From positions 124,001 through 188,000 of the forward strand of contig JAIEPG010000008.1 of the NCBI GenBank assembly GCA_019749895.1: a DNA stretch of 64,000 nt. The letters run 5' to 3'. The DNA is from Candidatus Babeliales bacterium. Lineage in GTDB: Bacteria; Babelota; Babeliae; Babelales; RVW-14. The stretch's first letter is position 1, and the number at the start of each line of letters is the position of its first letter. Below, in pieces: positions 8,271 through 17,548 of this stretch. The position numbers and the translations under genes are program-made. Below the pieces are notes generated by a model. The model worked only from the letters and a program-made list of their open reading frames with translations. It was not told where the DNA came from and ran no database searches.

Positions 8271-9575
8271 TTATACCCGCTGCTGCAACATTTTTAAATA
8301 AGCTTGTGGCAACATTTTTTTAAGCAAGGTACGAGCACCTTTCACATCAGTTGGATCAATTTGAATACCTCTCAGCTTGTTGTTGCGAGTTGGAACCGTT
8401 TTATGCTTTTCAGTAAAGGTTCCCTCTTCTGTTAAAGATTTTGGCGGGACCTTCCAAAAACCAGGCAGAATGGTTGTATAAATTTTGCCATTATCATAAC
8501 GCATAATACAAAACATACGCATAGTTGGATCGTAAGGTTGGTCATAAACTTCTATAGTTTTTGATTGGCAAAACTCTTCTGCAATAAAAAATTTATTCGT
8601 ATCACCCTTCCAATATTCGTACGTACTCGATTCTTTTGGTCGATGATTAAATGCATAACGTTTGGAACTAAAAATATTCTTCAATGTTGCGTCAAGCTCT
8701 TCGCGATGAGTAATAATAACACCATTACTGCGACCAGAATTAAGCGGCTTTATCACCACATATTCACTCTTTAAACTTTTTAAAATATCGCTGACTAACT
8801 CTTTGGTATACTTTTTCTTGTGCAAACCCCAACGAGGTCTAAATTGTTCTAGCACCTTGCCTTCAAACAATTCTCGTGCTCGTTTTTTACTCGTTGCAAA
8901 GGGAGTTGTGGCAGCATCAAGAACAAGAAATTGTGGGTACTGCTTTTTAAAAGCTGCAATGGCTAGATTATTTTCAGAAAAACGATCATCACGATAACCA
9001 TAAATTACTAAACCTTGATAACCAGAAAATTGATCAACTTTTATATCACGTAGTTGCTCTTGAGTAAGAAGACACTCAAGAAAAACAACATCTTTTTTTA
9101 AGTTGGGAATACTAGAAGCATAGCGACCACCCATGCGCAAAAAGTCATCCCAATAAAGCTTTTCTGACAACGTAACACTATGATCACAAATAACATTTTT
9201 TGCAGGATTTTTGCCAATATACCACACAGGCAAATCAAACTGACTTAAATAATGCCAAAAGAAAATCCAGTAAGGAGCTGTTAGCTTTGTCGCAACACCA
9301 TTGACCATGGCTTCACTAGTTAATGCTGAAGCGTTTTTTCCTTCAACAAATTCGCATACCTTAAGCACACCATCACGATACTTCATATCAATGCCCAAAA
9401 AAGAAATATCTGCTTTAAGACCATTTCTAACTTTAGCATCAACGTTAGTTACTAGTGTGTCATCAAGGAGCGCTTGCATATGAACAGGCAAAGCATGATG
9501 CATACGCTTAGGCAATTTTGCACAAAAATTACTGGAAAAGAAAAGCGACAGAACGAGAGCTAGAAAAAAAACCAT
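8271..9575 (-). CDS. exported ATP-grasp-like protein, paralogue 3
   Basis: About 434 aa. The start is placed at ATG 9575, six bases after GGAG, which gives a clean signal peptide (VFFLALVLSLFFSSNFCA); the open frame extends further upstream without a ribosome site. Family elements: KADISFLGIDMKYRDGVLKV then CEFVEG, VWYIGK, YPQFLVLDAATTPF, YVVIKPLNSGRSNGVIIT, FIAEEFCQS, YDPTMRMFCIM and the tail LPGFWKVPPKSL. Convergent to paralogue 2. No dedicated terminator is seen in the 1-bp gap between the two stops. Confidence 0.7.
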   Translation of the reverse strand: MVFFLALVLSLFFSSNFCAKLPKRMHHALPVHMQALLDDTLVTNVDAKVRNGLKADISFLGIDMKYRDGVLKVCEFVEGKNASALTSEAMVNGVATKLTAPYWIFFWHYLSQFDLPVWYIGKNPAKNVICDHSVTLSEKLYWDDFLRMGGRYASSIPNLKKDVVFLECLLTQEQLRDIKVDQFSGYQGLVIYGYRDDRFSENNLAIAAFKKQYPQFLVLDAATTPFATSKKRARELFEGKVLEQFRPRWGLHKKKYTKELVSDILKSLKSEYVVIKPLNSGRSNGVIITHREELDATLKNIFSSKRYAFNHRPKESSTYEYWKGDTNKFFIAEEFCQSKTIEVYDQPYDPTMRMFCIMRYDNGKIYTTILPGFWKVPPKSLTEEGTFTEKHKTVPTRNNKLRGIQIDPTDVKGARTLLKKMLPQAYLKMLQQRV

Positions 9576-9667
9576 GACATGCTCCTTTTTATGATTGACA
9601 ACTATTACCATTGCATGGTATTAAAAAAACCTTGTCAAAATCAACAGTCTTTAAAAGCACTAAAACT

Positions 9668-10114
9668 ATGGCTAAAAAAATGATTAATCACCGCACACTT
9701 TTGAACAAAGCAAAAGAAGCACAGCACAAGGCCTACGCACCCTACTCTAACTTTCACGTTGGTGCAGCATTATTGGCAAAAGATGGTTCTATTTATACCG
9801 GCTGCAACGTAGAAAATGCGTCGTACGGAGCAGCAATATGTGCTGAGCGTACTGCTTTTGTAAAAGCGCTATCGGAAGGCCAACGATCTTTTGAAGCAAT
9901 TGCTATCGTTGCATCACACAACAAACATACTTACCCTTGTGGCATATGCCGCCAGTTTATGGCAGAATTTGGCCTTGATTTGAAAATTATTACCGAAGAT
10001 CTTTATACAACTGCCGAGCAAACACTTGCTGAATTTTTACCCAAAGCTTTTACTTCTTTCCAAACTGACCAAGAGATTCCTGCAAAAAAGGATAATACCG
10101 CGCAATTATTGTAA
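9668..10114 (+). CDS. cdd: cytidine deaminase
   Basis: About 148 aa from ATG 9668 (the frame opens earlier at TTG 9611; no clear ribosome site at either). Homotetrameric-type cytidine deaminase, which converts cytidine or deoxycytidine to uridine for pyrimidine salvage in the cytoplasm. The zinc-site motifs are complete: CNVENASYGAAICAERTAF (Cys-Ala-Glu with catalytic Glu) and PCGICRQFMAEF (P-C-x-x-C). The N-terminal YAPYSNFHVGAALLA is typical. The C-terminal 65 bp overlap the convergent PLP-enzyme gene. Pyrimidine salvage fits a host-dependent lifestyle. Confidence 0.93.
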   Translation: MAKKMINHRTLLNKAKEAQHKAYAPYSNFHVGAALLAKDGSIYTGCNVENASYGAAICAERTAFVKALSEGQRSFEAIAIVASHNKHTYPCGICRQFMAEFGLDLKIITEDLYTTAEQTLAEFLPKAFTSFQTDQEIPAKKDNTAQLL

Positions 10115-12236
10115 GCTTGTGCATAATTCGTTCATCATCTTCAAGTATGGCACAAACATTATCAATATTCGGTGTTTGTGCCATAGCACAAATCATAGCA
10201 GAGCTTAACGCAATGCGCAGCGCAGCACATTCGTTACCAACGCTTGTTAACTTAACCGGCTGACCAATAAGAAATTTTTGCCGACAAAGATCAATTTCGT
10301 CTGCAGTAGCACTTGCAGGCAAGGCAGCTGAAATGTCTTGTGTTAGCCAGTAATGAACAGACTGTAAAGCACTAAAATCAAGCAGCGTACCATCATCCAG
10401 CACAACCAATAACGAAATAACCGAGTTGCTTTGACCAAGTAAAGGCACATCACAAGATTTGTTATCTGATATTTTTTCCTCAAGCAAACGCAGATAGTTA
10501 TTACTGCGTACCAGCGACTTGACACCCGCTACCCATTGCACAATTACTTGGTCCCGCAATGCACTCTCAAGTAATGAAAAACGCTCCATTTCAGCACACA
10601 CCGCTTCCAACCGTAACCACAAACCATAATTACTACGCTTGGCAAAAGCTGCACGCAAAGCTTGCAAATCAACATCAGCATCGTAACTGGTAAAATAATC
10701 ACCAAAACTTACGGGTACCTGTGCAGCGTTACCAACACTCATAAACTCTTGCGCATCATCACGAGCAAGTAACACTAAGCCAGAAAATGGCGGACCGGCA
10801 AAAAATTTTGAGCCGGTAATAAAAACATTAAACTGTTCGTCCAAATAAGTACGAATCAGATTATCGTCACACCGCGATTGCGCGGCATCAACAATTACGA
10901 CCAGCTTTTTGCCATAAATATTTTTCATGCGTTTAACAAAATCAAACGATGGTACTGAAAGACCCGTTTTAGAAAAATGAACCAAATGCACAACTGCAAT
11001 TTGGTTTTCTTCACCAATAACACGTGCCAACAAATCTTCAATTTGTTTCTCAACATCGGCTAATAAGCTAACACTGCCATCAATCTTATTACGAGCACCA
11101 ATTTGAATTCCCTGCACCACTTGTAAAGGAACCCCCGCAAGACTTGTTCCAGCATGCGTGCACCCACCACTGGGCAAGTAACTGGACAAATGAGTACAGG
11201 TTGCACCAAGATACGACAAGCTACCAACTTCACCAGAAGCCGTTAATATAGTAGTTACTAAGGGCTTATTACCAGTGTACATACCAGCTTGCCAGAACGG
11301 ATGACGCACCAGCGCCAAAAGCGTAATAATCATTTCGGCGTCTGAACCCGAGGGCGTAGTAACCGCACAACTGTTCTCAACATGGAAATAATTTTTAAGC
11401 CGCGCACGTAAGTTTTGCATCGCCTGATCGAAACATTGTTCAAGATTTGACGATAACGCCTTCTTCAAAAGTCCACGACGCATCAACTCAGTGCGCTTGT
11501 ACGCATGCATTGTTGGACAACTACTGGTACAACTGGAGCGCATTATCACATCAGTTGTAGGTAATGGCGATGTGTAATATTTATTTAAACCCGTTTGCGG
11601 CGAAACAAACAAACGATCATCGCCACCTTGCGTCATAAGAATCTGAGCGGGAATGGCCAATGGCAGTACGTCAACAGCCTGCTGCACTGCCATTTTAATA
11701 GGAGCTTCAAACTCAGGCGCATAGTCATAATGCTCAAAAAGATATGCACCAATCAGCTGAGCTTTTTCTGGAGCGCCTGCATTATTGTTAACAAGATTTT
11801 TAAAATCAATAACAAGCCGTTTTTCAAGTGAAGATTCATTACCAATTATTTCTTGATATCGCTCTTGCTCTTGGCTAGAAAACGAACTTAAATAACTTAA
11901 GGCATAATGCTTAGAAAGTAACTCATACAAAACATGTCGCTGCGCTGTTTGCTCATCATCTTGTTCTAACAAAGAAGCAAAATGCAAACTGTAGGCAAGA
12001 TTTACTGCAACAACTACATCGGAAATGTCTGCCGCATGATATAAAGAAACTACTCCCTGCAAACAGGCCGCTTTAGCGTACTCAGGTGCATCAACTAACA
12101 CAACAGGCACGCCAGTTTTTAAAAAAACGCAAAGCTCGGGACGTACTTTTAAAAGATTTTTTCGTACTGATACTTCATGACCAAAAAGTCCTCCAGTACA
12201 GAAAAAAATAAAAACTACCCATACCATCTTTTTCAT
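10050..12236 (-). CDS. large exported PLP-dependent (fold type I) protein
   Basis: 728 aa with a signal peptide at residues 1-19 and a very good ribosome site (GGGGAGGG). The central part has the fold-type-I layout: a Gly/Ser phosphate loop TTPSGSDAEMI (about 294-304), the PLP aspartate in KLVVIVDAAQSRCD, and the Schiff-base lysine in VFITGSKFFAGPPFSGLVLL. This arrangement resembles class V aminotransferases and desulfurases. The N-terminal 200 residues and a Cys-rich stretch (SSCTSSCPTMHAY) have no assignment. The protein is longer than typical family members. Reaction unknown; it is the second exported PLP enzyme in the window. Its 3' end overlaps the cytidine deaminase gene by 65 bp. Confidence 0.68.
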   Translation of the reverse strand: MKKMVWVVFIFFCTGGLFGHEVSVRKNLLKVRPELCVFLKTGVPVVLVDAPEYAKAACLQGVVSLYHAADISDVVVAVNLAYSLHFASLLEQDDEQTAQRHVLYELLSKHYALSYLSSFSSQEQERYQEIIGNESSLEKRLVIDFKNLVNNNAGAPEKAQLIGAYLFEHYDYAPEFEAPIKMAVQQAVDVLPLAIPAQILMTQGGDDRLFVSPQTGLNKYYTSPLPTTDVIMRSSCTSSCPTMHAYKRTELMRRGLLKKALSSNLEQCFDQAMQNLRARLKNYFHVENSCAVTTPSGSDAEMIITLLALVRHPFWQAGMYTGNKPLVTTILTASGEVGSLSYLGATCTHLSSYLPSGGCTHAGTSLAGVPLQVVQGIQIGARNKIDGSVSLLADVEKQIEDLLARVIGEENQIAVVHLVHFSKTGLSVPSFDFVKRMKNIYGKKLVVIVDAAQSRCDDNLIRTYLDEQFNVFITGSKFFAGPPFSGLVLLARDDAQEFMSVGNAAQVPVSFGDYFTSYDADVDLQALRAAFAKRSNYGLWLRLEAVCAEMERFSLLESALRDQVIVQWVAGVKSLVRSNNYLRLLEEKISDNKSCDVPLLGQSNSVISLLVVLDDGTLLDFSALQSVHYWLTQDISAALPASATADEIDLCRQKFLIGQPVKLTSVGNECAALRIALSSAMICAMAQTPNIDNVCAILEDDERIMHKLTIIARYYPFLQESLGQFGKK

Positions 12237-12454
12237 TCTCTACCCTCCCCAAAGACTTCTTGAACATTATTCAATTTAGTCAGACAGAAGCATTGCTATC
12301 GTAACAAAAAATGATTTTTTAAATCAAGACTCTGCCAAAATAACATTCTTCATTTATTATTTTAAGATCATTGACCCTCTTTCATAACATTTCATACCAT
12401 GTACCTATAAAAAAGAGAAAATAGATCATCTGTTTTTTAGAAAGGAAATATGAT
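12237..12454. promoter_or_regulatory. divergent intergenic region with promoter candidate
   Basis: AT-rich gap between divergent genes. For the plus strand, TTGACC (12371-12376) followed after 18 bp by TACCAT (12395-12400) is a possible promoter; TATAAA at 12406-12411 is an alternative -10. The ribosome site AAGGA (12442-12446) is 8 bases from ATG 12455. No clear minus-strand promoter was identified. Confidence 0.35.
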
Positions 12455-13837
12455 ATGAAAAAAATGCACTACAGAGCCCTCTTGTTATCGTTGTGTTGCA
12501 TAACACACCAAGCAGGGGCCAAAGTAGATTTTTCTCCTTTTGAGTATTGCGTAAGCGTTAATAACTTCTTGGAAGAAATTCCAAAAAGATATGTTAAGCA
12601 AAGCCTTCTACCAAATCAACTATTTGATAATGATACGCCAGAAAATTCTATTCCTGCAGACATATCATTTATGATTATCGACATCAAATATACAGATGAC
12701 CATCAAGTAAAAATTCTTGAATATGGCGATGGGGGCATCTCAGGCTTTAAGGTTCTTGACCACACCTTGGGCATAGGAAGAGTATGGGAAGATTTTTGGT
12801 ACTATCTTAAACAATTTAAACTGCCTATGTGGTATGCAGGATATTATTATGGCAGACTACCGTACATTGGTGCACGGGTATTACAAACACTCGGCGGTTA
12901 TCTAGCTCCATCACTCAACCAAATCAAAGGTAATATTTTCTTTAAAGCTCTGGCAAGAAAACGAACCAACAGCGACACCCCACAAAAAATTTATAGCTAC
13001 AAAGGTATTATTGTCACTCGCGAACGCGATACACAAGCTGTTGAAAAATTCAGAAAACAATATCCACAATTTTTAGTTGTTAACACAGCTGCCAAAAATT
13101 TTGTAACAAATAAAAAAGCAACAGACGATCTTTTCGATGAACCAAATCTTGCCAATTATCGACCAAAGCGCGTTATCTATCCAAAGATCTACACCCCAAC
13201 ACTTGCAGACAATATTATAAGCCAAATAGGCAGCAAACATTACGTTATTAAACCCATTAATTCAGGAAAAGGAAACGGCATCTTGATGGTAAAATCCAAA
13301 GACCTTGATGCAACATTGAAATTAATTTTGGAAGATTACAAACCAGAAAAAATAAGCGAAACATATTCCTATAATCCCTATAACCCACTCACTACCAGTT
13401 ATTGGAAACATGATCGCAACCCACATTTTCTTGTTGAAGAATATGTAAGTTCAAAACCTATTACCGTCAATAGTAAGCCATACGATGCAACTATGCGCAT
13501 TATTTTTACCCAGCATTATCATGAAGGTAAAATTTACACCAAATTTATTAATGCTTATTGGAAGCGTCCAGTAAAATCACTGATAGAAAAGGGAACATTC
13601 CGTGAAAAGCATATTTCAAAACACGCACCAAATCACTACGAATCGCTCGGCTTACAAGTAAACATAAACGACTTAACAGAGATTTATACTATTTTAAAAC
13701 CAGTCTTGCCTCACGTTTATTGGAAAATGTTAACCAAATACTATGGTCCTAAAGTTGCACGTGAACAAGAAAAAATAGTAAACGAACTTGAAACCGAATA
13801 TCAAAAAGAAATTTTGACATCAGACAATATAAGCTAA
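12455..13837 (+). CDS. exported ATP-grasp-like protein, paralogue 4
   Basis: 460 aa with signal peptide (LLLSLCCITHQAGA). Family elements: PADISFMIIDIKYTD and VKILEYGDGG, MWYAGY, YPQFLVVNTAAKNF, KHYVIKPINSGKGNGILMV, FLVEEYVSSKP, YDATMRIIFTQ and FINAYWKRPVKSL. It ends with a charged, helical tail of about 30 residues absent from the others. It is monocistronic: its own upstream region and a strong bidirectional terminator directly after its stop codon. Same unknown function as its paralogues. Confidence 0.7.
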   Translation: MKKMHYRALLLSLCCITHQAGAKVDFSPFEYCVSVNNFLEEIPKRYVKQSLLPNQLFDNDTPENSIPADISFMIIDIKYTDDHQVKILEYGDGGISGFKVLDHTLGIGRVWEDFWYYLKQFKLPMWYAGYYYGRLPYIGARVLQTLGGYLAPSLNQIKGNIFFKALARKRTNSDTPQKIYSYKGIIVTRERDTQAVEKFRKQYPQFLVVNTAAKNFVTNKKATDDLFDEPNLANYRPKRVIYPKIYTPTLADNIISQIGSKHYVIKPINSGKGNGILMVKSKDLDATLKLILEDYKPEKISETYSYNPYNPLTTSYWKHDRNPHFLVEEYVSSKPITVNSKPYDATMRIIFTQHYHEGKIYTKFINAYWKRPVKSLIEKGTFREKHISKHAPNHYESLGLQVNINDLTEIYTILKPVLPHVYWKMLTKYYGPKVAREQEKIVNELETEYQKEILTSDNIS

Positions 13838-13887
13838 AAAAAAGAGAGGCCCCGTCATATTCTTGTGATGGGGCCTCTCTTTTTTTA
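13836..13887. terminator. bidirectional intrinsic terminator
   Basis: Long hairpin with AGAGAGGCCCC pairing GGGGCCTCTCT, flanked by A and T tracts on both sides. It serves both convergent ATP-grasp-like genes (12455 plus and 13885 minus). Confidence 0.92.
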
Positions 13888-15108
13888 AAGCGTTACATCA
13901 CCATTAATTAAGTCAATCATTTTTTTATATAACGACGGCATAAAAGCATCAAACTGAGCCTTTACCGCTCGATAATCGTCGTCACTTACCATGGCAGGAA
14001 TAGTGCCCTTTGATTTGCAACGCTGCGTTAAGCTACAATTGGTACGATCAAGAGACCTTGTTGGAATTTTCCAAAAAGCATCTAAATAGGTTATGTGTAC
14101 CTGACCCTGATCATAATGCAGCGTAAAAACCAGCCGCATAGTTGGGTCATACACAGAATCTTTTATGGTCATAATATTTGATGGGCAATACTCTTCAACT
14201 AAAAAATGCTGCTTTTTACTCTTATGCCAAAAATCAAAAAGTTCTCGATCACTCGCATACATTTTTTTATTTTTTTCTTCCTGCAGACTATTTTTATCAA
14301 GCATGCACTGCAACACGGTGTCTAAATCTTCTTGGTCTGCCATAATAATACCGCGGCCTTTAAACTCATACAGCGGTTTGATAACATAACGCTGGCAATC
14401 CAATTTTTTATGAATTTTTTCTGCTAGGTCTGAAGAATATTCTTTACTACACAAAACAAATTTTGGTTTGTACGGCGCAAATTCCTCTTCTAAAAATAAG
14501 ATATTCGTTAAATATTTACTATTAACAAAAGGCGCTACAGCAGCGTTTAAAACAAGTAAATCGCGATTCCTGTTTTTAAAATCTAAAATTGAAGCACCAG
14601 ACGCGTCGATATGCCTAAACATTAAAAGCCCTGTATGATCTGCCAAAGTTAGGCAATTATTTTTTCTTTTATGACTTTTAAATGGTGCCACATGCGCAAG
14701 ATCAGCAGTGCGATACATAGTCTTACCACCCAGCTCCGATAACTGTTCGAAACGAATTTCTCGACGATCATCAACACTAAAAATAGCGGGGCCAATGTAG
14801 TAAGGCGGTAGGTTAAACTGCTTGAGATAGTCCCAAAAAAACTTCCACATTGTTCCCTTACCATGCATAGCATCATGCCCTTTGTAGCGGGAGCGCGTTC
14901 CTTCGCCAAATTCACAAATTTTTACTTTACCATCTTTAAACTTTAAATCGGCAATAAGCCAAGAAATATCAGCTTTTATCCCAGTTCGATAGTTTAAGAA
15001 TTTTTTATGTAACTTACTCATAAGCGTACTTGGTAATGCCTGCTCAATCTGAGCAGACACAGAGCCAACGACAACAAAAAAAAACAATATGCTCGTTATT
15101 TTTCTCAT
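13885..15108 (-). CDS. exported ATP-grasp-like protein, paralogue 5
   Basis: 407 aa, signal peptide residues 1-19 (SILFFFVVVGSVSA). Family elements: KADISWLIADLKFKDGKVKI then CEFGEGTRS, PPYYIGPAI, LLVLNAAVAPF, RYVIKPLYEFKGRGIIMA, FLVEEYCPS, YDPTMRLVFTL and YLDAFWKIPTRSL. Ribosome site AAAGGAG lies nine bases before the ATG. It is the shortest but for paralogue 1. It shares a terminator with paralogue 4 and is divergent from the aminopeptidase gene. Confidence 0.7.
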   Translation of the reverse strand: MRKITSILFFFVVVGSVSAQIEQALPSTLMSKLHKKFLNYRTGIKADISWLIADLKFKDGKVKICEFGEGTRSRYKGHDAMHGKGTMWKFFWDYLKQFNLPPYYIGPAIFSVDDRREIRFEQLSELGGKTMYRTADLAHVAPFKSHKRKNNCLTLADHTGLLMFRHIDASGASILDFKNRNRDLLVLNAAVAPFVNSKYLTNILFLEEEFAPYKPKFVLCSKEYSSDLAEKIHKKLDCQRYVIKPLYEFKGRGIIMADQEDLDTVLQCMLDKNSLQEEKNKKMYASDRELFDFWHKSKKQHFLVEEYCPSNIMTIKDSVYDPTMRLVFTLHYDQGQVHITYLDAFWKIPTRSLDRTNCSLTQRCKSKGTIPAMVSDDDYRAVKAQFDAFMPSLYKKMIDLINGDVTL

Positions 15109-15199
15109 TACTTTTTTCTCCTTTTTTTGTACAAAAACTTACTCCTCTTTGGCTAGTTATAACACAAAAAAACACGCATGTGACGACACAAAATATTTC

Positions 15200-15228
15200 T
15201 TGATCATAACATTAAAAGACGTTACGCT
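15200..15228 (+). promoter_or_regulatory. candidate promoter of the aminopeptidase gene
   Basis: TTGATC (15200-15205), a 17-bp spacer and TACGCT (15223-15228), about 50 bp upstream of the ATG. The -35 is good and the -10 is weak. Confidence 0.35.
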
Positions 15229-15277
15229 CCTGAACAACGCACTATTATTTAACCTTTTTTAGGAGAGAGGAAAACGT

Positions 15278-16852
15278 ATGAATGCACGTCTTTTATTGCT
15301 AGGCATGTTCTTTTGCATAGCATCAAATGTAGCATTTGCTATCAGTGTTGACGTAACAAACAACACAGCACAAACACCCCACCAAGCAACCTGTTTTATG
15401 CTCAAAGAAAACTTCCAAATGGACAACGATCTTTTGGCAACACAGCAAACTTTGAATCTAGAAGCAGCACTGAGCAAAGATATTGTCACACTTCTTAACG
15501 ATCTAGAATTTAAAGGAAAAGCTGGAGACTTTCATTGCATTTCGGCACCTGTCAATAACGCGCTTCATCATTTTATATTTGCAGGCACCGGCACCGACCA
15601 AAACAATGAAGTCGGCATGGAAGAAATACGCCGCGCAACAGGAAAAATTGTTAATGAGCTGAAAGCAAAAAAAATTCCAGCAGCAATGCTACGTATACCA
15701 ACAAACTCATCGCTACCAGCTGCAGATATTGCAAAACAAACAACTATTGCAGCATTATTAACCGACTATCAATACACCGAATTTAAAAGCGACTACAAAC
15801 ATGTTGACCATACACTTACGCTGGTTACTGCAGACGCAAACGACGATATTGCCGATGCCGTGTGGCAAGGCAATGTTATTGGCTCTATGACCAACACTAT
15901 TCGCACCTGGTCAGACGGCCCACCAAACGTAGTTACTCCAATCTTTTTGGCAGAACAAGCACAAGCACTCTCAAAACAATATGACTGCATTTGCACCGTG
16001 TTTGACCGTGCACAAGCTGAAGAACTGGGCCTAAATGGCGTGGTAGCCGTTGGCAAAGGTTCATCGTCAGAATGTCGCTTTATTATTGTTGAATATCACG
16101 CAACAGATCCAGATGCACCAACGATTGCATTGGTAGGTAAAGGCGTTGTATTTGACACCGGCGGTGTTAACCTAAAATCCTTTGAGAATATGTTGGGGAT
16201 GAAGTATGATATGTGCGGCGCTGCAGCAGTGCTTGGCACGGTGTTCACCATCGCTCAACTTAAACCAAACGTTAATGTGATAGCAATTGCCCCAGCAGTA
16301 GAAAACAAAACGGGTAGCGAAGCATACCGCCCACAAGACATTATTACGTTCTTTAACGGCAAGCACGGCGAAATTTTGAATACCGACGCTGAAGGCCGCA
16401 ATATTTTGGCAGACGGTTTAAGCTACGCAGAAAAAATTTATAAACCAGATGCTATTATTGACGTTGCAACATTAACCGGCGCCTGCATAATTGCCCTTGG
16501 ACACCATTTTTCTGGTATAATGAGTACTAACCAAAATCTTAAAGATCACCTCTTCAACGCAGCACGAATTTCTGGTGAACGCCTGTGGGAGCTGCCAATG
16601 ACCAATGACTACAAAAAAGGTATAGAATCAGACCATGCAGACTTCAAACACATTGCTACCGGTGGCTTTGGAGCGGGAGCAAGCATCGCTGCTCATTTCC
16701 TTGCAAACTTTGTTGAAAATACGCCATGGGCACATTTAGATATCGCAGGAACAGCAAAAGATGTCGACAACGTCAGCTACTTGAACAAAAAATTCGCAAC
16801 CGGCGTTGGCGTACGTCTTTTGACCGACCTTGTGTTACATTATCAAAAATAA
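15278..16852 (+). CDS. exported leucyl aminopeptidase (M17)
   Basis: 524 aa. M17 enzymes are dizinc aminopeptidases that remove N-terminal residues from peptides. The metal-binding core is intact: [16 protein letters not shown] (about 286-301), [13 protein letters not shown], and [17 protein letters not shown] (about 367-383), followed by DVATLTGAC. The family hexapeptide usually reads NTDAEGRL; here Asn replaces Leu. Family members are normally cytoplasmic, but this one begins with a clear signal peptide ([17 protein letters not shown]), so it should act in the periplasm or outside. Strong ribosome site (GGAGAGAGG). It is followed at 19 bp by a peptidyl-prolyl isomerase. Confidence 0.93.
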   Translation: MNARLLLLGMFFCIASNVAFAISVDVTNNTAQTPHQATCFMLKENFQMDNDLLATQQTLNLEAALSKDIVTLLNDLEFKGKAGDFHCISAPVNNALHHFIFAGTGTDQNNEVGMEEIRRATGKIVNELKAKKIPAAMLRIPTNSSLPAADIAKQTTIAALLTDYQYTEFKSDYKHVDHTLTLVTADANDDIADAVWQGNVIGSMTNTIRTWSDGPPNVVTPIFLAEQAQALSKQYDCICTVFDRAQAEELGLNGVVAVGKGSSSECRFIIVEYHATDPDAPTIALVGKGVVFDTGGVNLKSFENMLGMKYDMCGAAAVLGTVFTIAQLKPNVNVIAIAPAVENKTGSEAYRPQDIITFFNGKHGEILNTDAEGRNILADGLSYAEKIYKPDAIIDVATLTGACIIALGHHFSGIMSTNQNLKDHLFNAARISGERLWELPMTNDYKKGIESDHADFKHIATGGFGAGASIAAHFLANFVENTPWAHLDIAGTAKDVDNVSYLNKKFATGVGVRLLTDLVLHYQK

Positions 16853-16871
16853 TACTAAAAGGAGCCAGATT

Positions 16872-17396
16872 ATGAAAAATAAGTTGTTCAAAAAATTACT
16901 TGCGGTAGGCTTATGTTGTACAACATTATCAAGCTGCAGCAACAAAGGCCCTGAATGCGTTGGCTGCGACAAAGAAAATAAAACACAAAACACAACAGAA
17001 TCAAACACAAAGGAAAGCCCCGTGGTAAAACTAGACTCAGGACTATCGTACGAAATTATAGAAAAAGCAGCCGATAACGCCGCAAAGCCAACCAGAGGCC
17101 AAGAAGTTATTGTTCATTATACCGGCTGGCTGGACAAAAATAATGGCAATGGCCCTACTTACGAAAAAGGCAAAAAATTTGATAGCAGCGTTGACCGCGG
17201 CGAAGAGTTCAGATTTGTTGTTGGTATTGGCCAAGTTATTGCTGGCTGGGACCAAACCCTGTTGGATATGAAGGTTGGCGAAAAACGCCTTGTTTCAATC
17301 CCGCCACATTTGGCATACGGCAAAAATGGCGCTGGCAACGTAATCCCGCCAAATTCAACCCTTCTTTTTGAAGTAGAACTGCGCAAAATAGCGTAA
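16872..17396 (+). CDS. FKBP-type peptidyl-prolyl cis-trans isomerase, lipoprotein
   Basis: About 174 aa from ATG 16872 (GGAG upstream). Lipoprotein signal with lipobox LSSC near residue 21, then a polar Asn/Thr/Lys linker and one FKBP domain: [67 protein letters not shown] and [11 protein letters not shown]. The residues that line the FKBP active site (Tyr, Phe, Asp, Val-Ile, Trp, Tyr) are all present, so it should be an active envelope foldase. It is probably co-transcribed with the aminopeptidase and ended by the terminator that follows. Confidence 0.94.
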   Translation: MKNKLFKKLLAVGLCCTTLSSCSNKGPECVGCDKENKTQNTTESNTKESPVVKLDSGLSYEIIEKAADNAAKPTRGQEVIVHYTGWLDKNNGNGPTYEKGKKFDSSVDRGEEFRFVVGIGQVIAGWDQTLLDMKVGEKRLVSIPPHLAYGKNGAGNVIPPNSTLLFEVELRKIA

Positions 17397-17415
17397 AAAG
17401 TAGCTTATTTAAGCA

Positions 17416-17452
17416 AAAAGGGGCCTTGCGGCAACGCAAAGCCCCTTTTCTA
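17416..17452 (+). terminator. intrinsic terminator
   Basis: AAAAGGGGC pairs with GCCCCTTTT and an inner TTGCG/CGCAA stem has a GCAA loop, followed by T-rich sequence. Ends the aminopeptidase-FKBP transcript. Confidence 0.9.
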
Positions 17453-17472
17453 TTTGTCTATTATTTAGCCTT

Positions 17473-17501
17473 TTGACGGCAAAAACGCGACCTGGTAAGC
17501 T
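17473..17501 (+). promoter_or_regulatory. candidate promoter for the small exported-protein pair
   Basis: TTGACG, 17-bp spacer, TAAGCT. Good -35, mediocre -10; located directly after the terminator and 48 bp before the ATG. Confidence 0.4.
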
Positions 17502-17548
17502 AATCATACGAATTAATTTTTCAGGGGGACTTTCTAGGGGACATTCTT

